The notes beneath the pieces were generated by a model. That model saw only the letters and a list, made by a program, of their open reading frames with translations, ran no database searches and had not been told where the DNA came from. Below are positions 10,022-20,703 of a stretch of 64,000 bases of DNA, piece after piece (position 1 is the stretch's first letter; each line of letters begins with the position of its first letter). The stretch is from Salvelinus alpinus. Its lineage: Eukaryota; Chordata; Actinopteri; Salmoniformes; Salmonidae. Where the stretch lies: NCBI RefSeq assembly GCF_045679555.1, contig NC_092091.1, positions 79,136,685 through 79,200,684 on the forward strand. The letters are read 5' to 3'. Position numbers and translations under genes: made by a program.

Positions 10022-11580
10022 CTATGTTGCATCCTCCCTTGCTGTTGGTATTGCCTCAACCCATTTAGAGAACCTGTCTACCATAACTAACAGGTACCTT
10101 TTCCCATTTGTCACATTGTCTTGCCCCATATCTGTGTAATCTATGCTGATGTCCTGAAAACAAGCATTTGGGACTGGGTATGAACCCATGGGCGTTTGAT
10201 ATGGTTTCTTTGGATTGTGGCTACCACAAATGCTACACTCGTCACAAAACAAATCTGTCATGTCTTTCATGTGGGGGTGCCACCAGATGTGGGACACCTT
10301 CTGTAAAGTTTTCAGTTTGCCTTCGTGAGTGGGCCCATGAGCTTCTCGTAATAGTTCTGGACAGAGGTTTGCAGGGGCCACTAGTCTGCCATCATGGCAT
10401 CTCCACAGTTCATCAGGTCCTTTGGTGGCCCCTTTCTGTCCCCATACTGAGTGTTCATAGGGTCCTGCTGAAAACTGGAGTTCTTTTATGTGTTGCCCTG
10501 TGAGCTCAGTCCGAGCTGGTTGAATCTGAAGTATCATTTGTCTCGGGGTGTATCCACCAGCTTTCTTGGCTGCTTTGTCAGCTGCATCATTTCCCTCGCT
10601 GACTCTGTTTTTCAGTTGTTGATGTCCTTTACACTTCATGATGGCCACCTTCTTAGGTAGTGAGACTGATTTAATCAGTTTTTCCATCTGTGTCTTGTGT
10701 TTGATTGGCAGGTTTCCTGTGGTGGTGAAGTTGCGTCTAACCCATTGTGGTCCATCAGTATGGACTGCTCCATGAGCATACGCTGAGTCGGTGTAGATGT
10801 TTACAGTCTTTCCTTCAGCTCTTTCCAGAGCTTGTGTCAACCCTATGATTTCAGCTAACTGGGCTGATGCAGGTTGTGTGATGATGGCAGATTCCAAAGT
10901 CACATGTGATCTATCCGGGAGCTGCTGCACCATTGCGTATGCTGCTATGTTCCCTTCCTCTCCTCTATAGCAGCATCCATCTGTGTATAACCATAGGTCC
11001 GGGTTGGTGAGTGGTTCGTTCCCCAGGTCAGGTCTCAGTTTCAGTTCCTGTGTAGCTCTTTCTGCACAGGAGTGGGGTAGACCTTCTTCAGCATTGAGTG
11101 CGTCTGCCATGTTTTTGTCAGTGTTGAGAAATGTGATGTGTGATTGTGTGCATTTATTCTGGATTTTCGTTTTCCTTTCAGCGCTGAACGTGAATTCTTT
11201 GCTCATCAGATATGCTGCAACCCCATGGTGGGTGTGGATTTCCAATGGATGGCACATTATCATGTGGGCTGTTTTTCCAATAGCTTTTGCCACTGCAGCC
11301 ACATACCTGGAGCATGTGGTTTGCCCTTCTTCAATGTGGTCCAATTTGGAGGAGTGATACCTCAACACTCTACTCTCCCCCTCTAGGTTCTGGAAAAGGA
11401 TGGATGATGTAAATCCTTCTTTTTCAGAAACATCCAGATGGAACTTTTTTTTTTTTTTTTTTTAGTCAGGTGCTGTTAGGGCTACTGCCACTTAGAGATC
11501 TGTTTTCAAGAGTGCAAAAGCCTTTGATGCTTCAGTAGTCCAGGTCAATGATGAGTATAGGTTAGTGGTGGCCAGCTTCA
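10022..11580 (-). pseudogene. Pol fragment: RT connection, RNase H, integrase N-terminus
   Basis: The longest open part (10022-11368, 448 codons) starts in the reverse-transcriptase connection ('YHSSKLD'). It continues through RNase H with the four acidic positions visible (D130 in YTDG, E173, D194 in YTDSAY, D261), then the integrase HHCC zinc domain (HEGK, H..., CDECSIC) and the first catalytic Asp (DISIDYTD). It runs out at about 10022. Upstream, 11369-11580 shows decayed thumb/connection sequence with stops and a 22-base T run. The polymerase palm with the YXDD motif and the protease are absent, so pol has a large internal deletion. Confidence 0.8.
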
Positions 11581-11599
11581 GGGCCATGGGGCATATTCG

Positions 11600-12742
11600 T
11601 CAGACATGCCCTGAAAAGGGGGAGGTGATTGCTGATTCGGGTCTGGATTTGGGTGATTGTATGCGGGTTGAAGGGCCGCACGTGGTTGATACATCATTGG
11701 CCTGACTCCCCCTTGGTCTAGGGGCGTATCCTCGTCCCCTTTTGGCCAGAAACTGGCTTTGGGCCGGGGTTATTGGGTGCGGACACTGTCGCACCATATG
11801 CCCAGCTTGTTTACAATTATAACAGCTTCCATAAGATCCAGAGTACCTCTGGGGCTGTCCCCATGTGGGGGAATAGTTTGATTGTGGTAGTGGGTAGTAG
11901 GGTTGTAGTGGTGGTTCCGACGAAGGGTATGGTTGAAGCGGGTAGGCATACGGCAGTTGGAATGGCTGCTCCTGGGGTGGGTGTATAGATGGTCCCTGCT
12001 GGGTGAAGATGGGTAATTGTTGTTGCTGTATCATTCGGGAAACAGTTTTTTCAATAATTTGTGAGATTTCTTGTTGGTCTTCAGCCACCATCTGTTTCTT
12101 GGGTTTCTCTCCTTTCTGGGCCTCTTTCAATTGTAGTTTCAAAAGTTGTACCTGTAGGGACTGGATTTGTGTTTCAGCCCCTCCCTTATCCTTATTGTAT
12201 TGGGTGATGTGGTGATGCACATGGGAATTGAACTGAGCCTGGGGAATTGCCATTAACCCCACAGTGCCCCTGAGATGGATTGGGGCCGATGGGGCTGCTG
12301 TGGTGGTAGGTGGGGCGTCATTATTGTTGGGCCTGCCCTCTTTGGTGTCAGTTGGTGCTCCAGTGACTACCCCCATCATATCAGGTTTTCTATAGGGGAG
12401 GGCCCTTCTGATCTCTTCAATCGCCCACAATCCTATTTTCATCTCAGCTTGTGCCTTTTCCCTTTGCTTTGTTCCTTCTTTTCTAAATAAGTGACTCTTA
12501 TTCTTATCAACTTCACATTCTATCCCTTGCTTCACTACTTCCTCCAATTCTTTCTCCATAGTGAGGAGTTGCCCTTTTGATGGGGCGACTCCACTAAGGA
12601 AACCTGCTTGAGTCCATTTCAGTCTCACTTCTTCCCAAATTCTTTTAACGGATTTGTAGTGTAATTTCCCGCCTGCTCTGTCTTTCATTCTCTGATCTAA
12701 ATATTCGTTGAATTTGTGTTTGGGGACGATAGTCGTGGTCAT
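11600..12742 (-). pseudogene. Gag-like frame lacking a visible capsid
   Basis: A 380-codon frame follows the leader. The N-terminal 110 residues are charged and helical and could be matrix. Then come an Ala/Thr/Pro-rich spacer, a coiled-coil-like stretch (about 185-245), and a Pro/Tyr/Gln-rich stretch (about 250-300, with YPLP-type late-domain-like motifs). A single CX2CX4HX4C zinc knuckle is at 307-320 and the tail is Arg-rich. I cannot find the major homology region expected in capsid, and the frame is shorter than a usual gag, so capsid seems deleted. The frame itself is open. Confidence 0.65.
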
Positions 12743-14094
12743 TTTGTCGTTAAGCTATGTCTGGGTCTATTATTATCTTTGTATACTTTAGCCCGTCACT
12801 GATCGAAACCAGCGATGTATTTTTCTTCCCCTAACCTCCCCCAGTCTCGTGTCCGACTCGCGTGGACAAAGGATTTTATTGCCGTGTATTCGATGAATTA
12901 TTTTCGTTTTCCAACAATATTTCAGCTATATCTCTTTGAAACAATATACGAATATATTCACGCGCTCCTGTTATAATTGGAATGACAGTTTTCGGTACTT
13001 TTAATAAAAGATATTATTGCTTTTCGCTAATTTAATTAATTAAATACTTTGGCAAAATATTTCAGAAGTTTCCTTTGGGGACAATATACTAGTAATTCAC
13101 GCGCTTCTATAATAATTTTCAAATTGATTCTCACCCTTAGGGATTTATCAACAGCAGGAGAGGGAAAAATCCGGTCAACTCATCAGCAGAAAATAGTTGC
13201 TTCACAGCAATATATACACATCGACACGGCGGTCACTTTATCACAGCCTCAACTAGCATATGGCTAGTTAGTAGCAATTGGTCTCGTGGAACGTTCAATC
13301 CCCCACATTGCGACAACACAACTTACACATATAATTACAACACAACTTACACATGCAATATTAGAATTCTCACGTAACACCTAGCTAAGTATAGCTACTG
13401 CACGACTATTTGAATTCACATTAGATTTCTCACGTAACACCTAGCTAAGTATAGCTACTGCACGACTATTTGAAAACGTATGGATTCTTCACGGTACCCC
13501 TATCTGATCGACTGTCAAATATGGCCCGACTGTGTGAATCGTTATATATATATTTTTTATTTTTTTTTATTTTTTATGGGTCGTCACGGTAACACCTAGC
13601 TGATTTGCCAAATCTAACTACTGCCCGGCTATTTGGATCCCATCTTTTAATTATGGATTCTTCACGGTAACCCCTACCTGATCGACTGTCAAATATGGCC
13701 CGACTATGTGAATCGTTATAAAGCTTATTCTTCACTGTACACCTACTCGATCAGCATACCGCGTAGTGCCAGACTATGTGAATAAGTCTTTAACCTATTA
13801 ATACTTAGATATCTGTACACAATGCCTTAAATTCTAAACAATTCCACATAAATTTAGCAACAATTCACACTCACCACAGTACTCCTGATCTTTGAATTTA
13901 GATATTGGCTATAATACAATATACAGAGTTTGGTTAAACGGGTATCTGCTCACCTCTTTAGTTTCGAGCTCTTTGATCAGTTTCCTGTGTGGGTTGAATC
14001 GCGATTCTCCCTCGAAAAGGTCACCTCTCCTCTGGAATCTTTCTCCCTCTCGTCTCCTGTCCGATTAATTTTCTATTGGGCCAAATTCAAAGAT
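12743..14094 (-). other. Provirus leader with degenerate repeats
   Basis: A leader of about 1.35 kb separates the primer site and gag. From about 13364 to 13790 it holds roughly six units of 58-98 bp. Each opens with a 'ttcacggtaacacctagct'-type sequence and includes a 'gactatttga / gactatgtgaat' motif; the first two units are nearly identical. No protein is seen. It may hold the packaging signal and splice donor, but neither can be pinned down. Confidence 0.55.
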
Positions 14095-14114
14095 GAAACC
14101 ATCCTCTGCTACCA
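14095..14114 (-). promoter_or_regulatory. Primer binding site, initiator-Met tRNA
   Basis: Plus-strand GAAACCATCCTCTGCTACCA is the 3' end of vertebrate initiator methionine tRNA including CCA, so the viral strand carries its exact complement (starting TGGTAGCAGAGG). It lies 4 nt inside the 5' LTR, where a retroviral primer site is expected. Confidence 0.88.
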
Positions 14115-14118
14115 AGTC

Positions 14119-14622
14119 TGTTAGTAAAACGTTTACTGTTGACAGGAGAACAAGAGGAGACAATAGGACGAGGTGGATAATTTTATAATAAGGCCGTTTA
14201 ATCACATGTAAAGATATCTTAGTAAAATCTTGCAGCAAGGCTCTTTCTGTCTGATTCCTATTGAATCGTCCGGGAAAGAGGCCAGTTTCCAGAAATGTAC
14301 AGTACTATATAGACAACAAGCAAAGTAGGTAGATCTGCGAGTCCGGCCTTCCGATTGGTCGATCTGGGTCTTGGGTAGTCCTGATCAGGCCTGGTGTCCA
14401 CGTTCCATTGGTTCCTGAGAGTTCTTTGTCCTGAGGTCCAACCATGGGTTGGGTGTGTCTGTGTGATTGTCATGGGGGAGGGGAATTGTGGGTGCCGTGT
14501 ATATGTCCTATGTGTCCAGCATATGTCCAAGAGAAAGAGGGGGTGTGTATGTTGTGTCAACTTATAGGTAATGTTGAGAAGTTGTTAAAACAAGTTACCA
14601 ATATCTAATACAATTTCTTACA
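14119..14622 (-). repeat. Provirus 5' LTR
   Basis: The 504-bp LTR is identical by eye to 4632-5135 and would drive viral transcription toward lower coordinates. It is followed by the caac target duplication (14623-14626) and then the rest of the solo-LTR element. Confidence 0.92.
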
Positions 14623-14626
14623 CAAC

Positions 14627-14731
14627 CCAAAACCAACACAGAAACAGAAAACATAGAATGCCCACCCAACCTCACGTCCTGACCAACTAACACACATAAC
14701 AAACTAACATAAATAGGTCAGGAACGTGACA
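14627..14731 (-). repeat. Solo-LTR-like element, copy 2 (right piece)
   Basis: This completes the element begun at 4272. It contains the family's 'cacgtcctgacc' region and ends CGTGACA before the duplicated pentamer cacca. Confidence 0.75.
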
Positions 14732-15254
14732 CACCAGGCTCTTGACATGATTGCAGTTCGGCATCGTAAACGACTTCAGTGGGCAAATGCTCACCTTAGA
14801 TGGCCACTGGAACGCTGGAGAAGTGTGCTCTTCACAGATGAATCCCGGTTTCAACTGTACCGGGCAAATGGCAGACTGTGAGTATGGGGTCGTGTGGGCT
14901 AGCGGTTTGCTGATGTCCAGCCAATATCCAGCAACTTCGCACAGCCATTGAAGAGGAGTTGGACAACATTCCACTGAACACAATCAACAGGCTGATCAAC
15001 TCTATGTGAAGGAGATGCTGCATGAGGCAAATGGTGGTCACACCAGATACTGACTGGTTTTCTGATCCACACCCCTACTTTTAATTTTATTTTTAAAGGT
15101 CTGTGACCAACAGATGCATATCTGTATTCCCAGTCATGTAAAATCCATAGATTAGGGCCTAATACATTTATTTAAATTTGCTGATTTCCTTATGAACTGT
15201 AACTCAGTAAAATATTTGAAATGGTTGCGTGTTGAGTTTATATTTTTTGTTCAG
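14732..15254 (+). mobile_element. Tc1-like element, right half of a split copy
   Basis: This resumes the transposase region broken at 4271 ('cttgacatgattgcagttcgg', 'agatgaatcccggtttcaac'). It then shows an internal deletion: the text jumps from 'gcggtttgctgatgtc' to 'cagccaatatccagcaactt', removing the central catalytic part. It ends with the terminal repeat 'tatattttttgttcag' followed by TA (15255-15256). Confidence 0.85.
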
Positions 15255-15689
15255 TATTACCAATGGCAGTAAGGATAGGTGATATCTGACAAACTTATAC
15301 TATGTTGACCTTTCAACAGATCAGACTAAACCTACCTAATTCTGGTCTCCCCATCGAGGCCGTTGGGTGAGCAGGCAAGATGCACACACACACACACACA
15401 CACAGAGAGCGCACTGAAAACATTATCAATGTTGGTTATGATTAGTATGGTGGAACCAACCTGATCGCCACATTCAACTTTCCATTTCACTTCAGATATC
15501 ATAACATGTGATGTGAAATAGAATTGTAAACTCAGAGATCAGACTTATTCCACCAGGCTAGGTTATAATTCCTATACATCCCATCATATATATCGCTACA
15601 CCCGCAATAATAACATTTGCGAAATATGTGTATGCGACCAATAAAATGTGGCGAATTGGGAAAAAACTCGGCACTGTTCAAAACAGAGG
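15255..15689. other. Non-coding stretch with CA repeat
   Basis: This holds a short (CA)n microsatellite at about 15381-15403. I see nothing else recognisable. Confidence 0.5.
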
Positions 15690-15885
15690 GCGACAGGTAG
15701 CCTAGAGGTTAAGAGCGAATCCCAGAGCCCACAAGGTGGAACAATCTGCCGTTCTGCCCTTGAGCAAGGCAGTTAACTCCCAACAACTGCTTCCAGGGAG
15801 TTGATGGTGTGGATGTCGATTAAGGCAGCCCCTCGCACTGCTCTGATTAAGAGGAGTTGGGTTAAATGCGGAAGACATTCAGGGG
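15690..15885 (+). mobile_element. tRNA-derived SINE, interrupted
   Basis: The head 'gacaggtagcctagaggtta' resembles the tRNA-Lys-like head of salmonid SINEs. It is followed by the tRNA-unrelated part ('tctgccgttctgcccttgag', 'ttgggttaaatgcggaagac'). The SINE tail ('agttgtacaactgactaggt') reappears at 16446-16490, so the palindromic repeat 15886-16444 inserted into it. Confidence 0.7.
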
Positions 15886-16444
15886 TGAAAAAAGTACCCA
15901 ATTGTCATACTTGAGTAAAATTGAAGATAACCTTCATAGAAAATGACTAAAGTAAAAGTGAAAGTCACCCAGTAAAATACTAGAGTAAAAGTATACAAGT
16001 ATTTGGTTCTAAATATACTTATAGTATATAAAAGTATCAAAAGTAAAAGTATAAATAATTTCAAATCCCTTATATTAAGAAAACCAGACGGCACCATTTC
16101 CTTGTTTGTTTATTTATGGATAACCAGGGGCATACGCCAACAGTCAGACATAATTTACAAACAAAGCATTTATGTTTAGTGAGTCCGCCAGATCAGAGAC
16201 TGTAGGGATGACCTGGGATGTTCTCTTGAAAAGTGTGTGAATTGGACCATTTTCCTGTCCTGCTAAGCATTCAAAATGTAACGAGTACTGTTGCGTGTCA
16301 GGGGGTAAAAAGTACATTATTTCCTTTAGGAATGTAGTGAGGTAAAAGTAAAAAAATATAAATTGTAATGTAAAGTACATATACCCCCAAAAACTACTTA
16401 AGTAGTACCTTAAAGTATTTTTACTTAAGTACTTTACACCACTG
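15886..16444. repeat. Mid-size repeat, copy 1 of three
   Basis: The ends are rich in 'acttgagtaaaa' on one side and 'acttaagtactttacaccac' on the other, with an interior 'ggcaccatttccttgttt' and 'atgtaacgagtact'. Related copies lie at 33187-33748 and 35449-36484. It has no meaningful coding frame. It is probably a non-autonomous DNA element; the class is not identified. Confidence 0.7.
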
Positions 16445-16557
16445 GACACATTTAGTTGTACAACTGACTAGGTATCCCCTTTCCCAACCTGAGTCAAGTG
16501 TCCTCCCCGTTCCATTCATAGGAATGCTTCCTAAGGAGCGTTAGTTCTTATCACCCT

Positions 16558-16686
16558 GACACAGCTCTTCCACTTCTCCTTTTCTGACACCATACTCTCA
16601 TTTCATCTTTCACATTCCTCTTTCCCCCTAGTTGTTGTACAATATGCAGACGTATGTTAAATCTAAAAGTGCTGCATTAGCAGATG
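16558..16686. repeat. Dispersed repeat, copy 2
   Basis: Second copy of the repeat at 1028-1165 (shares 'cagctcttccacttctcctt', 'ccctagttgttgta' and 'atgcagacgtatgttaaat'). Confidence 0.6.
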
Positions 16687-18965
16687 TTTCAAGTTTTAAT
16701 GTCACATGGACAAGTACAGTGAAATGCCTTTTTTGGAAACTCAAAACCTAACAATTCAATAACAATGTAATACTATAAAGAAATATATATATTAAAAAGA
16801 AATATAAAATAACACAAAGTAAGTAAGCATACTATATACAGGAAGTATTTAAAAAGTAAGTTCCAATACCATATTTACAATGTGCAGGGATACTGGAGTG
16901 ATAGATATGTATGTATAGGGGGAAGGTGACAGGGATACTGGAGTGATGGAGGTAGATATATATAGGGGTAAGGTGACTACCCAACAGGATATAAGTTGAA
17001 CAGAGTAGGAGCAGATTGCATGTGATTGGGTGTGTGGGTGTATTTAAAAAAAAATATATATTTTTTTTAACCTTTATTTAACTAGGCGAGTCAGTTAAGA
17101 ACAAATTGTTATTTACAATGACGGCCTACCCCGGCCAAACCTGGACAACGCTGGGCCAATTGTGCACCGCCCTATGGGACTCCCAATTAAGCTCGGTTGT
17201 GATACAGCCTGGAATCGAACCAGGGTGTCTGTAGTGACGCCTCTAGCACTGAGATACAGTGCCTTAGTCCGCTGCACCAATCGGGAGCCCCAAAAGATTC
17301 AGTATAAATGTATGTGAGTGGGTGTGTGTATAGTCAGTATAAATGTATGTGCGTATTATGTGTGAGTGAGCAAATGATGGAGTGAATGTATGTGTGTGTG
17401 TTGGCGTGACAGTGTGTGTGAGCGTGTAGGGAGATAAAAGGACAATAAAATACTAAATACTGATTTATCAGTCTTATTGCTGGGTGATAGAAGTTGTCCA
17501 AGAGCCTATTGGTGTCAGACTTGATGCACCGCTACCGCTTGCTGTGTGGAAGCAGATATAGAGGTCCTGGATGGCAGGGAGATCGGCACCAGTGATGTAC
17601 TGGGCTGTCTGCACCAACCTCTGTAGAGCCATGCGATCGAGGGCGGTGCAATTGCCATACCAAACAGTGATGCAGTCAGTCAAGATGCTCTGTGGTACAG
17701 CTGTAAAACTGTTGTTTGAGTATTTGAAGGCCCGTGCCTTGGACCATTTTAAGTCTTTAGTGATTTGGGCACAAAGGAACTTGATGCGCTTGACCTGCTC
17801 CACTGCAGCCCTGTCGATGTGGATGGGGGCATGCTCACCCCCCGTTTCCTGTAGTCCAGGATCAGCTCCATGGTCTAGCTGATGTTGAGGGAGAGGTTGT
17901 AGCTCTGGCACCACACTGCCAGGTCACTGACCTCCTCCCTGTAGGCTGACTCATCATCGCTGGTGATCAGGCCTACCACCGTCATGTCGTCATCAGCTAA
18001 TTTGATGATGGTGTTGGAGTCGTGCATGGCCACTCAGTCGTGGGTGAACAGGGAGTACAGGAGGGGACTCAGCACACAACCCAGTGGGGCCCCTGTCTTT
18101 GAGGGTCAGCGTGTCGTGTTGCCTACCCTCACCATCTGGGGTCAGCCCGTCAGGAAGTCCAGGATCCAGTTGCAGAGGGATGTGTACAGAACCTAAGTCC
18201 TAAGCGGTGACGAGCTTGGAGGGGACAATGGTGTTGTACGCTGAGCTGCAGTCAATGAACAGTATTCTCACATAGGTGTTCCTGTTATCTAGGTGGGTGA
18301 GGGCAGTGTGGAGAGGGGCGGGCGTCGGAGCCTGTTTAATATGTTTCCACCTTATTCCTATATTGTCCTTTTGCTCGTTTGATTACTCTACTGAGGTCAT
18401 AGCGGGACTTGTACTTATTGCTGTCCTCGGCCAAAGCCTCAGGGTTGTCTACGATAGCTCTGTGTGCGGTAGCCCTGTACTATAGTTTAGCGCCAACCTC
18501 TGTTTTAATCCATGTAGGTTTTCCTGCGTGTTTCTAGCCTTGTACAGTTATGTGCCAGTAATTTCTCTTGTCCTGAGGTGGAATGTATACAACAGTCACA
18601 ATAACAGTTGAAAACTCCCTCGGGAGGTAGAAGGTTTGGCATTTGACCATCAAGTATACCAAGATGGGTGAACAGTGGGTTGACACCTCCACCGCGCTGG
18701 AGTTAGTGCACCAGTTGGTGTTGATGAAGAGGCGAACCCCTCCCCCCTTGATTTCTTGGACTCCACTGTCCTGCCCGTCAGGTGAATGGAGAATCCAGCG
18801 AGTTGGATAGCCGTAGGGGGTATCTTGTACGAGAGCCATGTTTCGGAAAAGCAAAGAATATTGCACTTTCAAGAGTCCCGTTGGTAGCGAATCCGCGATC
18901 GGAGGTCAATCCATCTTATTATCACGTGACTGTACATTGGCCAGTAAAATGGAGGGGTGGCCGGT
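16687..18965 (-). mobile_element. Non-LTR retrotransposon (LINE), internally deleted
   Basis: Read on the minus strand, 18534-18872 gives an apurinic-endonuclease-like segment ('GGGVRLFINTNWC', then 'FYLPREFS' and 'VVYIPPQD'). The segment at 17474-17914 gives the C-terminal end of a reverse-transcriptase ORF ('CITVWYGNCTALDR'). The RT palm between them is mostly lost and stops are present, so it is dead. The 3' end lies at about 16687. The tail contains repeated 'gatactggagtgat' blocks and is interrupted by a SINE (17050-17290). The family resembles the CR1/L2/Rex1 group; exact placement needs alignment. Confidence 0.75.
17050..17290 (-). mobile_element. tRNA-derived SINE inserted in the LINE
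   Basis: On the minus strand it starts 'ctcccgattggtgcagcgga' (box A region) and has a clear pol III box B, GGTTCGATTCC (complement of 17213-17223). It ends in the salmonid SINE/LINE tail 'aactgactcgcctagttaaa' and an A-rich end. It is a retroposon, not a functional tRNA. Confidence 0.8.
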
Positions 18966-18971
18966 TTTCCC

Positions 18972-20047
18972 TTCATCACATTACAGCCTTATTCTAAAAT
19001 GTATTTTTTTTTTAATTGTCATCAAGCTACACACTATACCCCATAATGACAAAGCAAAAACAGGTTTTTATTTTAATTTTAAAATGTATTAGATATATAA
19101 AAAACTGATATCAAATTTACATAAGTATTCAGACCCTTTACTAGTTTCTATGTTGAAGCATATTTGGCAGCGATTGCAGCCTTGAGTCCTCCTGGGTATG
19201 ACACTACAAGCTTAGCACACTTATATTTTGGGAGATCCTCCCATTTTTCTCTGCAGATCCTCTCAAGCTCTGTCAGGCTGGATGGGGAGTGTCGCTGCAC
19301 AACTATTTTCAACTCTATACAGTTTGATTGGGTTCAAGTCCAGGCTCTGGCTGGGCCACTCAAGGACATTCAGAGACTTGTCCCGAAGCCACTCCTGCAT
19401 TTTCTTGGCTGTGTGCTTAGGGTGATTGCCCTGTTGGATGGTGAACCTTCGCCCCAGTCTGAGGTCCTGAACGCTCTGGAGCAGGTTTTCATCAAGGGTC
19501 TCTCTGTACCTTGCTCCATTCATCTTTCCCTCGATCCTGACTAGTCTCCCAGTCCCTGCTGCTGAATAACATCCCCACAGGATGGTGCCAGGTTTCCTCC
19601 TTGAGTGGCCCAGCCAAAGTCCGGACTTCAATCCGATCTGACATCTCTGGAAAGACCGGAGAATAGCTGTGCAGCGATGCTCCCCAACCAACCTGACAGA
19701 GCTTGAGAGGATCTGCAGAGAAGAATGGGAGTAACTCCCCAAATACAGGTGTGCCAAGCTTGTAGCGTCACACCCAAGAAGACTTGATGCTGTAATCGCT
19801 GCCAAAGGCGCTTCAAAAAAGTACTGAGTAAAGGGTCTGAATACTTACGTAAATGTGATTTTTCAGATTTTTATGTTAAATAAATGTGCAAAAAGATCTA
19901 AAAACCTGTTTTTGCTTTGTCATTATGGGTTATTGTGTGTAGATTGATAAGGGGGCAAAAATAATTTAATACATTTTATAATAAATCTGTAACGTAACAA
20001 AATGTGGAAAAAGTCAAAAGGTATGAATACTTTCCGAATGCACTGTA
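18972..20047. mobile_element. Fold-back Tc1-like element
   Basis: The left arm (about 19127-19390) and the right arm (about 19600-19840) are inverted copies of the same transposase C-terminal region. The plus-strand left arm and the minus-strand right arm both translate to similar peptides (MAAI..., [17 protein letters not shown]). The centre (19390-19600) is unique Tc1 sequence. The right outer end is 'ctttccgaatgcactgta'; the left terminal repeat is truncated against the LINE. No functional transposase can be made from it. Confidence 0.75.
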
Positions 20048-20252
20048 TATAGGCACACAACTATTACAATGACATTGTGTCTGAAATGGTACACTTTTCC
20101 CTATACAGTAACCTACTTTTGACCAGGGCTAGTGCACTATATAGGGAATTGGTTTAATCCAAATGTGTACCCATTTCCTTATGTAGTGCCCTACTTTTGA
20201 CCAGGGCTAGTGCACTATTTGGAATAGGGTGCCAATTCAGACAAAACCAATG
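20048..20252. other. Short repeat relic before the Gypsy element
   Basis: Contains two copies of 'cctacttttgaccagggcta' followed by 'gtgcactat', a pattern seen in a common salmonid dispersed repeat. No gene. Confidence 0.45.
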
Positions 20253-20618
20253 TGTAACAACACAGAGGCGGATGCAAGATGCAAGCAACGATGGTTTAAT
20301 GAATACAGTTTACAGCAGCAACAGGACAGACAGACTGAACTCAGACGGAATCCGACCCAGGGACTACGGCGCATATACCGCAGATAGCGTGCTGAGAAAT
20401 CCAGGGGAATGTGTCCGGATGGGTCGGAAGAAGCACAGAAGATAATCCACACAAGGGCGGCGAGAGAAAGAGCCCAGACACACGACACAACCTCAGGGAA
20501 GTAACAATGATCTGACAACAAGAAACACTGGTTACAGAACATATAAAGGGAAGATAAGTGATTCCAGCTGGCGCAGACAATCAGGCCGAGATTGGGAACC
20601 ACGCCCACACAAACACGG

Positions 20619-20668
<50 letters not shown>

Positions 20669-20691
20669 CAGTGGATACATGAACCGTGACA
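20253..20691 (-). repeat. Gypsy 3' LTR
   Basis: 439 bp, starting TGTAACA and ending GTGACA. It carries a long (GA)n tract near its end (about 20622-20668) and 'catataaagg', which reads as TATA-like only on the plus strand. Confidence 0.9.
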
Positions 20692-20703
20692 ATACCCCCC
20701 CCC

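Larger units (their letters stand above)
4632..14622 (-). mobile_element. Endogenous retrovirus, defective provirus
   Basis: A 9991-bp provirus lies on the minus strand. The two 504-bp LTRs look identical over their whole length, have TG...CA ends, and are flanked by the 4-bp duplication caac (4628-4631, 14623-14626). In viral order it has 5' LTR, a primer site complementary to initiator-Met tRNA, a long leader with repeats, gag, the C-terminal part of pol, integrase remnants, env, a triplicated polypurine-tract region and the 3' LTR. Protease and the catalytic core of reverse transcriptase are absent and most reading frames are broken, so it cannot be autonomous. The gamma/epsilon-like integrase end and CX6CC env suggest that broad retroviral group. 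Piscine retroviruses using a Met tRNA primer are known to me (salmon swim bladder sarcoma virus is one), but kinship is not established here. Confidence 0.9.

Noticed and set aside
17213-17290. tRNA gene on the minus strand
   Set aside because: Box A and B belong to a SINE head with a SINE tail; no clean cloverleaf was found.
17474-17914. 146-codon minus-strand protein as a host gene
   Set aside because: It is the C-terminal end of a LINE reverse-transcriptase ORF.
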